Of a DNA stretch of 64,000 nucleotides, positions 1 to 8,399 are shown piece by piece. Under the pieces are notes generated by a model that saw only the letters and a program-made list of their open reading frames with translations, did no database searches and was not told the origin of the DNA. The translations under genes and the position numbers were made by a program. The stretch covers positions 186,001 through 250,000 of the forward strand of contig NZ_QXFJ01000030.1 in the NCBI RefSeq assembly GCF_003584165.1, given 5' to 3'. The stretch comes from Flagellimonas aequoris. GTDB taxonomy: Bacteria > Bacteroidota > Bacteroidia > Flavobacteriales > Flavobacteriaceae. The number at the start of each line of letters is the position of its first letter. Positions within the stretch are counted from its first letter, which is position 1.

Positions 1-75
1 GTCTTCCTGAGCAATTTCCTGTGTGGTCTGGACGGCAAAAACCTTGGTAGCCTTGTCCCCAAAAAAATGGATCAT
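1..75 (-). CDS. purL: Phosphoribosylformylglycinamidine synthase, N-terminal fragment (partial)
   Basis: The first 25 codons of a leftward gene that runs off the left edge of the window. The start ATG is at 73-75, and the peptide begins MIHFFGDKATKVFAVQT, which matches the way flavobacterial PurL (FGAM synthase, de novo purine synthesis) usually starts. The fragment is too short to see any domain, so the call rests on this N-terminal signature and on a -7-like promoter element 33 bases upstream. The gene diverges from the M20 amidohydrolase. Confidence 0.6.
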   Translation of the reverse strand, partial: MIHFFGDKATKVFAVQTTQEIAQED

Positions 76-107
76 ACGAGTGGTGCGTTGAGCGGTTTTA
101 GAAAGTG

Positions 108-115
108 CAAATTTA
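108..115 (-). promoter_or_regulatory. Putative -7 element of the purL promoter
   Basis: On the minus strand this reads TAAATTTG, an exact match to the Bacteroidota -7 consensus TAnnTTTG, 33 bases upstream of the purL start. No TTG is found at the expected -33 distance, so it is a single-element prediction. Confidence 0.4.
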
Positions 116-323
116 CGATTTTGGAGTGGAAAATGACGAATGGGATTTTGGAATTGTTAACTATGGATGTTGATTATTTCCTACTGAAAAACAAATCTTG
201 AATTTTTAATGAGATAAATTGATTTCTTGGCAAAAGTGTTTTGTCATCCAAATCAAAAATGATAAAGTATTGTTGTGTTTCATTATCTTAGAAGCATTGT
301 AACTAACTCAAATAACCAACCTT

Positions 324-1916
324 ATGAAAAATGCCAAGATCCTGTTATCCGGGATATTGATCCTGAGCAGTGTCACCTTTACATCCGCTCAAAAAAAATA
401 CTCCAAAAAACAGATTGAAAAACTAAAAAGCGAAGCCGCCGCCATTGTGGAGGCCCATAAAAAGCAGTCCCAAGTGATGGTGGACAAGGTTTTCAGCTTT
501 GCTGAACTCGGTTTTCAGGAGGAAGAAAGCTCCAAATACCTCACCGGAATCTTGGAGAGCAACGGGTTTACCATCGAGCATTCCATTTCGGGCATTCCTA
601 CGGCTTGGTTCGCCACGTGGAGCAATGGGGATGGCCCCGTCATCGCCCTAGGTAGTGATGTGGATTGTATTCCCAAAGCCTCCCAATATCCAGGAGTGGC
701 CTATCATAAACCGATTGTGGATGGCGCACCCGGACACGGGGAAGGTCATAATGCCGGTAACCCGTTGAACATTACTTCTGCCTTGGCCGTAAAGGAAATC
801 ATGGAGCGCGAGAATATTGGTGGCACCTTGATCCTTTGGCCCGGTATTGCCGAAGAATTGGTGGCCGCAAAGGCTTGGTACGTTCGCGATGGCCTTTTTG
901 ACAAAATTGATATGTGCATCTTTACCCATGTAGGCAACAACTTGGGAGTTTCATGGGGACCTACCAGTGGTACAGGGCTTATTTCCGTGGAATACCTTTT
1001 TGAAGGGGAAGCCGCACACGCTGCTGGGGCACCTTGGAGAGGACGTAGCGCTTTGGATGCCGCTGAATTGATGAACATCGGATGGAACTACAAAAGGGAG
1101 CACTTGCATCCCCTAAAACGTTCCCACTCTATTTTCACGGATGCGGGCGATCAACCTAACGTGGTACCCTCCAAAGCCGCCATCTGGTTTTATTTCAGGG
1201 ATGTAAGCTATGAAGGTATCATGGAAATGTATGCCCAGGCCAATGATATTGCCAAAGGTGCTGCCTTGATGACCAGCACGACCATGACCTCTAGGGTTTT
1301 GGGCACCGCTTGGCCACGTCACTATAACAAAGTGATTGCCGAGACCATGTACGAAAACATCAAGGATGTGGGGCTTCCTACTTGGACGGAGGCCGATCAG
1401 GAATTGGCCAAGGCCGTTCAAACCGAAGTGAAGGCCAAAAAGATTGAGGGACTGCCCACAGAATTATCAGAACTGGGATTACCGGTTTTGGAGCCCATCA
1501 GCGGTGGTTCCGATGATATCGGGGACATTTCATGGAAGGTACCTACCGTGACCATGCGTTTTCCTTCCAACATTCCAGGATTGCCGGGCCACCATTGGGC
1601 CAATGCCATTGCGATGGCCACTCCCATTGCGCACAAAGGTGTGACCGCAGGGGCCAAGGCCGAGGCCATGACCATTTTGGATTTCTTGTTGAAACCGGAA
1701 CTGTTGACCCAGGCTTGGGATTATTTCAACAACGAACAGACCAAGGAGACCAAGTATCAGCCGATGATTGCTGCAGATGATATGCCCCCCATCTATTTGA
1801 ATAAAGAAAAACAGGAAAGCTTCCGTCCCGAGCTGGAGAAATTTTACTTCGATGAGACCAAATACGATACCTATTTGGAGCAATTGGGAGTAGAGTATCC
1901 TACTGTGAAGCCTTAA
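324..1916 (+). CDS. Secreted M20-family amidohydrolase (AbgB-like)
   Basis: A 530-residue amidohydrolase of peptidase family M20, closest in layout to the aminobenzoyl-glutamate hydrolase subunit AbgB. Residues 1-22 form a signal peptide ending TSA-Q, so export is expected. Metal-site motifs are visible: GSDVDCIP (about 110-117), GHGEGHNAG (137-145), the Glu pair in AEEL (176-179), THVGNN with a His near 202, and GHHW near 424. The segment GEAAHAAGAPW (228-238) is the typical start of the M20 lid/dimerisation domain. Likely reaction: hydrolysis of an N-acyl or aminoacyl amide bond; the substrate cannot be read from sequence. Monocistronic; it converges on the AraC gene across a hairpin repeat. 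Confidence 0.85.
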   Translation: MKNAKILLSGILILSSVTFTSAQKKYSKKQIEKLKSEAAAIVEAHKKQSQVMVDKVFSFAELGFQEEESSKYLTGILESNGFTIEHSISGIPTAWFATWSNGDGPVIALGSDVDCIPKASQYPGVAYHKPIVDGAPGHGEGHNAGNPLNITSALAVKEIMERENIGGTLILWPGIAEELVAAKAWYVRDGLFDKIDMCIFTHVGNNLGVSWGPTSGTGLISVEYLFEGEAAHAAGAPWRGRSALDAAELMNIGWNYKREHLHPLKRSHSIFTDAGDQPNVVPSKAAIWFYFRDVSYEGIMEMYAQANDIAKGAALMTSTTMTSRVLGTAWPRHYNKVIAETMYENIKDVGLPTWTEADQELAKAVQTEVKAKKIEGLPTELSELGLPVLEPISGGSDDIGDISWKVPTVTMRFPSNIPGLPGHHWANAIAMATPIAHKGVTAGAKAEAMTILDFLLKPELLTQAWDYFNNEQTKETKYQPMIAADDMPPIYLNKEKQESFRPELEKFYFDETKYDTYLEQLGVEYPTVKP

Positions 1917-1930
1917 GGTCATGAAAATAC

Positions 1931-1986
1931 TGTCATATCGAGCGGAGTCGAGAACCTTTAAACTGATATCTCGACTCGGCTTGACA
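1931..1986. repeat. Hairpin repeat between convergent genes (terminator-like)
   Basis: TGTCA..GAGCGGAGTCGAGA (1931-1953) faces TCTCGACTCGG..TGACA (1969-1986), giving a 9-bp perfect core stem (GAGTCGAGA) with outer pairing through TGTCA. It sits between the 3' ends of the amidohydrolase and the AraC regulator and probably helps terminate both. It resembles the dispersed TGTCATnnnGAGCG elements at 8400-8600, in the same orientation on the plus strand. Confidence 0.6.
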
Positions 1987-1994
1987 TGGCTGTT

Positions 1995-2897
1995 TTAATT
2001 GAATGATGCCCTAAAAGCCAGCGGCGACTGTTTGGTCTTGCTTTTGAACAACTTGCTAAAGGATTGGGAATGCTCAAATCCTAGGGTGTATGCAATCTCG
2101 CTGACGGAAAGTTGGGTGGTCGATAATTTTTCTTTGGCCTTCTCTATCAATTTTTCATGGATGTGCTGTTGGGTACTTTGCCCCGTCAGGACTTTAAGCA
2201 GACTGCTCAGATAATTGGAAGAAACATTTAAGGTGTCCGCTACGAATTGGACGGTCGGTATCCCTTTGTCAATGGCTTCCTCTCCGTTGAAATAGGTGTC
2301 GAGAAGATTCTCCAACCGAACCAAAACCTCGTGGTTGTTGATCTTTCTCGTAAGAAATTGTCTTTGATAATATCGTTCGGCATAATTGAGCAATAATTCG
2401 AGTTGGGCAATAATGATGTTCTGACTGAATTTGTCGATGTTGGACCGATATTCTTGCTGAATGTGCAACAAAACGTCAACCAAAGTATTTTCTTCCTTTT
2501 CTGAAAGAAATAGGGCTTCATTGATGGCATAGCCAAAGAATTCATAGTTTTTGATGGTCTTGGCCAATGGGGTGTTCCACAAAAAATCGGGGTGAATGAG
2601 CAACAACCAGCCTGAGGGTTTCTTTTCCCTTGGAAGCATTTCAAACTGTAGCACCTGTCGTGGGCCGATAAAACTCAACAGCCCTTCATCAAAATCATAT
2701 TCCTGTTGCCCGTACCGAACCTTGGCCTGTATATCCCGTTTCAGCCCGATGGAATAGAAATTTTGCATCCAAGTGATTTGCTTTTCAATGGTCTGGTAGT
2801 CCACTTGGCCATAATTGACCACACTTATCAAAGGATGCTCCGGTTTGGGGAGTGCACAAAATTTGTGGAACTCACTTAAGGTATTAAAAGTATGCAT
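1995..2897 (-). CDS. AraC-family transcriptional regulator
   Basis: A 300-residue regulator with a cupin-type N-terminal sensing half (about 1-190) and a C-terminal AraC/XylS double helix-turn-helix (about 210-298). The first HTH is around VADTLNVSSNYLSSLLK and the second around VSEIAYTLGFEHSQSFSKLF, followed by the usual FKSKTKQSP. It lies 58 bases downstream of the SDR gene and on the same strand, so the two are probably co-transcribed and autoregulated through the direct repeat at 3861-3888. The ligand is unknown. Confidence 0.9.
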   Translation of the reverse strand: MHTFNTLSEFHKFCALPKPEHPLISVVNYGQVDYQTIEKQITWMQNFYSIGLKRDIQAKVRYGQQEYDFDEGLLSFIGPRQVLQFEMLPREKKPSGWLLLIHPDFLWNTPLAKTIKNYEFFGYAINEALFLSEKEENTLVDVLLHIQQEYRSNIDKFSQNIIIAQLELLLNYAERYYQRQFLTRKINNHEVLVRLENLLDTYFNGEEAIDKGIPTVQFVADTLNVSSNYLSSLLKVLTGQSTQQHIHEKLIEKAKEKLSTTQLSVSEIAYTLGFEHSQSFSKLFKSKTKQSPLAFRASFN

Positions 2898-2955
2898 ATG
2901 CTTTTATGGATGAGGGGGCAAGGTTTTGCACCTCACCCCATTTTCAAATTACACA

Positions 2956-3798
2956 TTAATTTTTAAAGTCTGTGGAATGGCTTAATGCTTTGTTGGCCTC
3001 CAAGGCAGATTCCAAGGTTTTCAATTTTTGCTGTGCTAGACCATAGGAGTCGCTACCCAAGAACAAATGTAGGGCGGGGTCATCGCTTTCGGCCACCTTG
3101 ATGAGTACCTCTGCAGCTTTTTCGGGATCACCCAATTGGTTTCCGGCAATCTCTTCTTTGTGCAAGCGTTCCGATTCCCTAGCTTGGACGTACACATCCA
3201 TGCGGTTTTTGGCCAATTTCAGGGAGTCGTCGGATAGGAATTCGGTACGAAAGTATCCTGGATAGACTACTGTGGAATGGATTCCAAACGGTCCCACTTC
3301 CGCGGACAAAGCCTCGGTCAGACCAACAACGGCAAATTTGGTGGCACAATACACGCCAAATCCCGGAAAAGTGGCTATCATACCCGCAATGGATGCAATG
3401 TTGAAGATATGCCCTGATTGCTGTTCCCTTAAATGCGGTATGGACTTACGGATGACATTCAACAGGCCAAATACATTCACGTCAAAATTTTGTCTTGATT
3501 CTTCATCGGTAATCTCTTCCAACGTTCCATTTTGTCCATATCCGGCATTGTTAACCACCACATCGAGATGGCCAAAAGTTTCCAGTACCAGCGAAATGGC
3601 AGATCCCACACTTTCCTCGTTCATCAAATCTACTTGAAGCGGCAGGAAAGCTTCCTGTTTTCCCACGGCATTTTCCAAAGCGTTTAAGCTTCTGGAAGTG
3701 GCCGCTACCTGGTATCCGTGGTTCAACAATGTTTTTACCAAAGTCAGTCCCAGTCCTTTGGAGGCTCCGGTGACCAACCATACTTTTTTTGTGTCCAT
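2956..3798 (-). CDS. Short-chain dehydrogenase/reductase (classical SDR)
   Basis: A 280-residue NAD(P)-dependent oxidoreductase with a Rossmann fold. Visible are the cofactor motif TGASKGLG (10-17), NNAG (83-86), a catalytic Ser in the IASIAGM strand (136), and Tyr150/Lys154 in YCATK. Ser44/Arg-type residues after the second strand (TSRS) suggest NADPH. Substrate not predictable. It heads a two-gene unit with the AraC regulator downstream; the upstream region carries a direct repeat and a -7-like element with no -33, the arrangement of an activator-dependent promoter. Confidence 0.9.
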   Translation of the reverse strand: MDTKKVWLVTGASKGLGLTLVKTLLNHGYQVAATSRSLNALENAVGKQEAFLPLQVDLMNEESVGSAISLVLETFGHLDVVVNNAGYGQNGTLEEITDEESRQNFDVNVFGLLNVIRKSIPHLREQQSGHIFNIASIAGMIATFPGFGVYCATKFAVVGLTEALSAEVGPFGIHSTVVYPGYFRTEFLSDDSLKLAKNRMDVYVQARESERLHKEEIAGNQLGDPEKAAEVLIKVAESDDPALHLFLGSDSYGLAQQKLKTLESALEANKALSHSTDFKN

Positions 3799-3832
3799 TT
3801 TCTTAGAATTTTATTGTTATGAATTGACACAG

Positions 3833-3888
3833 CAAAGTTGCCCCGAAACGAGAGGGGGGATGTAGCCTAATCTAAGGTTGTTGTAGCC
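3833..3888 (-). promoter_or_regulatory. Putative AraC-type operator and promoter of the SDR/AraC unit
   Basis: TGTAGCCnAA occurs at 3861-3870 and 3882-3891 on the plus strand (9 of 10 bases equal, period 21 bases, two helical turns). On the minus strand CAACTTTG (3833-3840) is a near match to TAnnTTTG, 35 bases upstream of the start. Twenty bases separate it from the proximal repeat, which therefore occupies the -33 position. AraC/XylS proteins are known to bind direct repeats of about this period. Confidence 0.55.
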
Positions 3889-3928
3889 GAAAATTTATTA
3901 TTGGTAAATAGGGCTTGTGTGAATCGAA

Positions 3929-5140
3929 TCAGTTCTTTTTGAGAAGCGCCATATAAAATCCATCAAAACCTGTTTCGGAGGCATAAACGTTTTGTTCCCT
4001 AACCAATTCAAATTCTTTCCCGGCTTCGGAGGCCAAGAATTTTTTGACCTGTTCGGTGTTTTCCTGCGGAAGGATGGAACAGGTGGCATAGACCATTTGT
4101 CCGCCTTTTTTCAGCATTTTGCTATAATTTTGGAGAATGTCCTGCTGAACACCCATGATACGCTCGATGAATTCGGGTTCCAATTTCCATTTAGAATCGG
4201 GATTTCTTTTGATGACCCCCAATCCGGAGCAAGGCGCATCAAGGAGGAGTCTATCGGCACTGTTGTGCAGTTTTTTGATGACTTTATTGGAATCGATGAC
4301 ACGGGTTTCTACATTGTGCACACCATTGCGTCGAGCCCTGATTTTAAGTTTTTTCAATTTGCTCTCATAGATATCGAGGGCAATAAGTTGACCCTTATTC
4401 TGCATCATGGAGGCCAAGTGTAGTGTTTTCCCTCCGGCACCGGCGCAGGCATCAATAACACGTTGACCTGGTTCCACCTCCAAATATGGCGCCACCAATT
4501 GTGAAGAAGCATCCTGCACTTCAAAAAGCCCATCCTTAAAAGCTTCGGTAGTAAAAACGTTCTTCCGCTCCTTCAATTTTAAAGCATCCGGATAGCCTTT
4601 CAAAGTTTCGGTTTCAATTTCTTCTTTCGCCAAAAACGATTGTAACTGGGGCTTTGGAATTTTTAGGGTATTGGTTCGAAGGATGACTTCTGCTTGTTGG
4701 TTCAATGCTGCTATTTCCTTGGTCCAAAGTTCGTTGCCCAAGGATTTTTCTCCCAACTCATCCATCCAATCGGGAACAGATTCCCTGAACTTCCTAATTT
4801 TGGAAAGCTCGTCAAACCGCCCCTTGATACGTCGTTCAGGGGTTCCTTCCAGCTGTTTCCAATCGGGCAACCTTATGCCGCGCAATACACACCAAACTCC
4901 AAACAATCGGAACAAATGAGGGCGGGTATACGGTTCGTGGGCCTCTGCTATTTCGGTATATAACCGTTTCCAACGAACAATGTCATAGGTGGTTTCGGCA
5001 ATAAAGGCACGGTCCCTAGCACCCCAACGTTTGTCATACTTCAATACTTTTTCAATGACCTTATCGGCATATTCCCCTTCGTTAAAAATAAGGTGTAGGG
5101 CATCAATTACGGCAAATACCAAGTTTCTGTGTAGACGCAT
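3929..5140 (-). CDS. 16S rRNA m5C methyltransferase, RsmB/NOP2 family
   Basis: A 403-residue SAM-dependent RNA cytosine-C5 methyltransferase. The N-terminal 150 residues form the accessory RNA-binding region; the catalytic domain has motif I DACAGAGGKT (230-239), motif IV DAPCSG with Cys304, and motif VI YATCS with Cys354, the two cysteines typical of NOL1/NOP2/Sun enzymes (one nucleophile, one for product release). Length and motif order fit bacterial RsmB/RsmF-type proteins; which cytosine is modified is not certain. Its start is 60 bases from that of the divergently transcribed lipoprotein gene. Confidence 0.9.
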   Translation of the reverse strand: MRLHRNLVFAVIDALHLIFNEGEYADKVIEKVLKYDKRWGARDRAFIAETTYDIVRWKRLYTEIAEAHEPYTRPHLFRLFGVWCVLRGIRLPDWKQLEGTPERRIKGRFDELSKIRKFRESVPDWMDELGEKSLGNELWTKEIAALNQQAEVILRTNTLKIPKPQLQSFLAKEEIETETLKGYPDALKLKERKNVFTTEAFKDGLFEVQDASSQLVAPYLEVEPGQRVIDACAGAGGKTLHLASMMQNKGQLIALDIYESKLKKLKIRARRNGVHNVETRVIDSNKVIKKLHNSADRLLLDAPCSGLGVIKRNPDSKWKLEPEFIERIMGVQQDILQNYSKMLKKGGQMVYATCSILPQENTEQVKKFLASEAGKEFELVREQNVYASETGFDGFYMALLKKN

Positions 5141-5154
5141 GACATAAAATAAGG

Positions 5155-5184
5155 TTGCAAAGGTATCATTTCTCCTTACTTTTG
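5155..5184 (+). promoter_or_regulatory. Consensus Bacteroidota promoter for the YCF48-like gene
   Basis: TTG (5155-5157), exactly 19 bases, then TACTTTTG (5177-5184): a full match to TTG-N19-TAnnTTTG. It places transcription start near 5190 and decides the translation start of the next gene at 5200, because an in-frame upstream start at 5155 would lie inside the promoter. Confidence 0.8.
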
Positions 5185-5199
5185 GGGAAAATAAATGTA

Positions 5200-6231
5200 A
5201 TGAGGTTATCCATTCTTCTCCTGGCGCTCTTGGTTTTGGCGTCCTGTTCCACCGAAAAAAAACAGCAACCCTTTAAATCGGTATCCGTAACACCTGTTTT
5301 TGAAGACTCCGTGAGTATCAGGGCCATAACTTTTTTAGATAGCCAAACCTTGGCCTTTGCAGGGAGTGGCGGGGTTTATGGAACTGTGGATGTGAACAGT
5401 CACAAGGTACGTTCCAATATCCAGACTTATGATTCATTGACCCCAAGTTTTAGGGCAGTCGGGAAAACCTCCAAAGACTTTTTCATGCTTTCCATTGAAA
5501 GTCCGGCCTTGCTCTACAAAACAGGGGGTAATGGTAAAATGGAAGCGGTCTACAAAGAAGAAGGTGAAGGGGTTTTTTATGATGCTATGACTTTTTGGAG
5601 CGATACCGAAGGCATTGCGGTGGGTGATACGGTGGATGGTTGTCTTTCCATCATTCTAACCAAGGATGGAGGGGAAACCTGGACGAAAATTTCTTGCTCG
5701 GAATTACCCGAAGGGATTGAAGGGGAGGGTGCCTTTGCGGCCAGTAACAGTAACATTGCAGTGGCGGGCAACCAAGTTTGGATTGGTACCACCGAAGGGC
5801 GGATTTATCATTCATCGGACAAGGGGGCTACCTGGGATATACAACAAACCCCGATCATTCACGAGGAACCCACCCAAGGCATCTATTCCATGGATTTCTA
5901 CGATGAAAACCTTGGCTTTGCCATTGGAGGGGATTATACCTCACCCGAATCCAACCAAAAGAACAAGATTATTACCTTGGACGGTGGAAAAACCTGGAGC
6001 CTGATTGCGGATGGAAAGGAACCGGATTATAAAAGCTGTGTGCAATTCGTGCCCAATTCCGAAGGAAAGGGATTAGTGGCCATCGGATTTACGGGGATTT
6101 CGTATTCTGCTGATGGTGGGGAAAACTGGAGGGAACTGAGCGAAGAATCTTTTTTTACCCTTCGCTTTTTGAACGATTCCATTGCCTATGCTGCAGGAAG
6201 AAACCGAATTGCCAAACTCGTATTTAACTAA
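5200..6231 (+). CDS. YCF48-like beta-propeller lipoprotein
   Basis: A 343-residue lipoprotein: residues 1-15 are a hydrophobic signal ending in the lipobox LASC. The rest is built of WD40/BNR-type blades with sialidase Asp-boxes: KDGGETW, SDKGATW, LDGGKTW and ADGGENW. Proteins of this type are called YCF48-related or oxidoreductase in flavobacterial genomes; the propeller is likely a binding or assembly platform at the outer membrane, and no enzyme activity is evident. Start chosen at 5200 because the consensus promoter ends at 5184. Single-gene unit; the terminator after it has its T-run on the minus strand. Confidence 0.8.
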   Translation: MRLSILLLALLVLASCSTEKKQQPFKSVSVTPVFEDSVSIRAITFLDSQTLAFAGSGGVYGTVDVNSHKVRSNIQTYDSLTPSFRAVGKTSKDFFMLSIESPALLYKTGGNGKMEAVYKEEGEGVFYDAMTFWSDTEGIAVGDTVDGCLSIILTKDGGETWTKISCSELPEGIEGEGAFAASNSNIAVAGNQVWIGTTEGRIYHSSDKGATWDIQQTPIIHEEPTQGIYSMDFYDENLGFAIGGDYTSPESNQKNKIITLDGGKTWSLIADGKEPDYKSCVQFVPNSEGKGLVAIGFTGISYSADGGENWRELSEESFFTLRFLNDSIAYAAGRNRIAKLVFN

Positions 6232-6235
6232 AAAA

Positions 6236-6258
6236 GAGCGGCGATATTATCGCCGCTC
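6236..6258 (-). terminator. Rho-independent terminator of the DUF6515 gene
   Basis: A perfect 10-bp stem, GAGCGGCGAT (6236-6245) and ATCGCCGCTC (6249-6258), with a 3-base loop. Plus-strand As at 6230-6235 give a T-run after the stem on the minus strand, so it ends the leftward DUF6515 transcript; it may also attenuate rightward read-through. Confidence 0.85.
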
Positions 6259-6291
6259 CAGAATCAATAACCAACCAAAAAACAATTAAAA

Positions 6292-6645
6292 CTATACGGT
6301 CACGACTACATATTGTCGTCCTGTTCTTTTATACCAAACACCTCTGTATTTGTAGAGTCTTCTGCCATTTACATACACCACTTTGCTTCCTCTGGGCAAC
6401 ATGTTCACGACCACTCCCCGTGGTGCGGAGCATACCACATATTTTCTTCCCCGAGGTTTGTACCATACGCCATCGGCATAGTAAAAGTTGTTGCTCTTAT
6501 GCACCACAAGAGTGGGGCTTGTAACGGTGGTGACTACAGTTCCATATTTTGGATAAACCTTCACCACGGTCCTTCTTTGTGCTTGTGCGGCCAATATTGT
6601 TCCCAAAAAGGCCACGATAACCAAAAGTGTCTTCATACGTTTCAT
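6292..6645 (-). CDS. DUF6515-family exported protein
   Basis: A 117-residue protein with an N-terminal signal peptide (about 1-22, ending AAQA-Q) and a basic, Tyr/Val-rich mature part. Two related units are visible, FYYADGVWYKPRGRKYVV and a second with YKYRGVWYKRTGRQYVV, separated by a PRGVVVNMLPRGSKVVYVNG stretch; this repeated YxxGVWY pattern is characteristic of DUF6515. Function unknown; a periplasmic or cell-surface structural role is possible. An internal Met at residue 4 could be the real start. Single-gene unit with its own terminator. Confidence 0.75.
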   Translation of the reverse strand: MKRMKTLLVIVAFLGTILAAQAQRRTVVKVYPKYGTVVTTVTSPTLVVHKSNNFYYADGVWYKPRGRKYVVCSAPRGVVVNMLPRGSKVVYVNGRRLYKYRGVWYKRTGRQYVVVTV

Positions 6646-6702
6646 AATGCGGATTTTTATGGTTTCTGTATCTAAGACTTGGGAATCGTAAAAAGGTTTA
6701 AT

Positions 6703-6728
6703 AAAAAAAGAGCCAAATGGGCTCTTTT
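6703..6728 (-). terminator. Terminator of the ECF-sigma operon
   Basis: AAAAGAGCC (6706-6714) pairs with GGCTCTTTT (6720-6728) around a 5-base loop. The A-run at 6703-6709 gives a T-run on the minus strand, ending the leftward sigma operon; the T-rich right side makes it usable in both directions. Confidence 0.8.
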
Positions 6729-6754
6729 CTTGTTTTTTGCTGATTTATAAGTGG

Positions 6755-7201
6755 TTATCCCCCACCTCTACGATTTCGATAGGTTTGAAGCAGTTGCTTT
6801 TTAAAATCTTCTTCTGCCTTGATGAGCAACAATACCTTCTTGGCGGGAATCACCTTTCTAATATCTCCCATGAATTGCTGTTCGGCATTATGGCGTTCGT
6901 TTTGAAGGGAGAGCAAATTGTTCAACAGTTCTTCCGAATCTGCATCCGATAGCCCTTGTGCCATGGAAATTTTGGATTGCAGCTCGGCACGTTCCCTTCT
7001 CCGGATGTTTTCCAAAACATCCTCATGTTCGTTGTAAATGGGCCAAAATTGTTGTGCTTCCTTGCTGGTCAGGCCTACCCGTTCGGTGATGAAGGCCACT
7101 TTCAAGGTTTTGATGCGATCCCGTACCGGTCCTTGGGCCTGCATCCAAAAGGTGCCGATCAAAAACGCGATCAGTATGGGTATTTTTTTACTCATAATCA
7201 A
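6755..7201 (-). CDS. Spy/CpxP-like periplasmic protein of the sigma operon
   Basis: A 148-residue protein with a signal peptide (about 1-22, ending MQAQG) and a long helical, charged body containing LTSKEAQQFWPIYNEHED and a Q/R-rich hairpin, the pattern of the LTXXQ/Spy-CpxP group often named sensor of ECF-type sigma factor in Bacteroidota. It probably acts in the periplasm as an envelope-stress sensor or chaperone. It overlaps the anti-sigma gene by 14 bases and is the last gene of the operon. Confidence 0.75.
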   Translation of the reverse strand: MIMSKKIPILIAFLIGTFWMQAQGPVRDRIKTLKVAFITERVGLTSKEAQQFWPIYNEHEDVLENIRRRERAELQSKISMAQGLSDADSEELLNNLLSLQNERHNAEQQFMGDIRKVIPAKKVLLLIKAEEDFKKQLLQTYRNRRGGG

Positions 7202-7721
7202 TGTATTCTATGTTTAGGTCTCTCAGGTCGTCAACATTTTCATCCAGATATTCCAATATAACTTCTCCGCTAAGGTCATCTTCCAGCATGTCGTTCAATT
7301 GAACGTTTTCAAAGGAGACCATTTCGGCCAGTTCGTAGGAACTCATATCGATGCGGTTGTTGTCAAAATAGGCATCAATTTCGGTATTCGCCAAATCATC
7401 AAAGGTAACAGGTGAAGGCTCTGATTTCCAATTGAATCCGAAGATCAAAAGGAAAACCGCTGCCACAGCGGCTGCTCCGTAATATATTTTCCTGTACGAT
7501 TTGAGCTGGATTACCTTGCCCTTTTCTTCTGTGGTTCGGGATAACACCTTGGGGACAACATCATCAAAATAGCTTTCCGGAACCCCAAAACCATCCGTTT
7601 TCGGGATGATGGAACTCGCTTCATCCGTGGCTTCTTCCTGGATTCGAGCCATCAAACGTTCGTTGAAGCTTTCGAAGTAGCCTTCCGGGGTGTTGAAACT
7701 ATTTTTTTTGTCCTTTTTCAT
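7188..7721 (-). CDS. Membrane-anchored anti-sigma factor
   Basis: A 177-residue protein with an N-terminal cytosolic part (1-95) containing two copies of a (P)xGYFxxF / GVPESYFDD-type motif, one transmembrane segment (about 99-118, YYGAAAVAAVFLLIFGFNW), and an acidic C-terminal tail. The place between an ECF sigma gene and a Spy-like gene identifies it as the sigma-binding membrane protein, although no classical zinc anti-sigma motif is present. Overlaps the next gene by 14 bases and lies 33 bases after the sigma gene. Confidence 0.7.
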   Translation of the reverse strand: MKKDKKNSFNTPEGYFESFNERLMARIQEEATDEASSIIPKTDGFGVPESYFDDVVPKVLSRTTEEKGKVIQLKSYRKIYYGAAAVAAVFLLIFGFNWKSEPSPVTFDDLANTEIDAYFDNNRIDMSSYELAEMVSFENVQLNDMLEDDLSGEVILEYLDENVDDLRDLNIEYIDYE

Positions 7722-7754
7722 GATATGGTTTTGACATCAATTTTTGCCAAAGGT

Positions 7755-8309
7755 TTAATCTGCTTTAAGATACGCTTCAATTTTCTTTACTGCCAAATGA
7801 TAGGAAGCTTTTAGCGCACCCACCGAGGTTTTCAGTACTTCGGAAATATCCTCGTATTTCATTTCCTGAAAATACTTCATGGTGAAGACCAGTTTCTGCT
7901 TGTCTGGGAGTTCGGCCAATGCTTTTTGCAATTTTAATTGGATCTCATCTCCTTCAAAATACACATCGGCTTCCAGATTTTCTACCAATCTCTCCTTGAG
8001 TTGTTGATCACCGATGCCCATTTTTTTTGATTTTTGCTTCAAAAATGTCAAGGATTCATTGGTGGCAATGCGGTACAACCAGGAATATAACTTACTTTCC
8101 CCTTTAAAGCCATCTATATTTTTGTACACCTTGATGAAGGTATTCTGCAATACATCATCGGCATCATCATGGTCCAGTACAATCCTCCGGATATGCCAAT
8201 AAAGTCGCTCTTTGTAAGTGTTCACCAACACCTCAAAGGCCTTTGCCTGGCTATTTTTGTCCTTAAGTTCTTGTACTAAGGTTTCCTCAGCGATCAATGG
8301 TCCGTACAA
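7755..8309 (-). CDS. ECF-subfamily RNA polymerase sigma factor
   Basis: A 184-residue sigma-70 factor with region 2 (VLDHDDADDVLQNTFIKVY.. and the SWLYRIATNES -10 recognition helix, about 47-92) and region 4 (LPDKQKLVFTMKYFQEMKYEDI.. to the C-terminus). The start is a TTG at 8307-8309; no in-frame ATG occurs just upstream. It leads a three-gene operon with an anti-sigma protein and a periplasmic Spy-like protein, so it likely answers an envelope signal. No consensus promoter was found upstream, which would be consistent with autoregulation. Confidence 0.88.
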   Translation of the reverse strand: MYGPLIAEETLVQELKDKNSQAKAFEVLVNTYKERLYWHIRRIVLDHDDADDVLQNTFIKVYKNIDGFKGESKLYSWLYRIATNESLTFLKQKSKKMGIGDQQLKERLVENLEADVYFEGDEIQLKLQKALAELPDKQKLVFTMKYFQEMKYEDISEVLKTSVGALKASYHLAVKKIEAYLKAD

Positions 8310-8399
8310 TTTGATGCTTTGACTAAGGTAAGGGGAAAAGGTTTAATTATTCAATGGACAATTTGCAATTATCAATTAGCAATAATCAATTGCCAGGAT

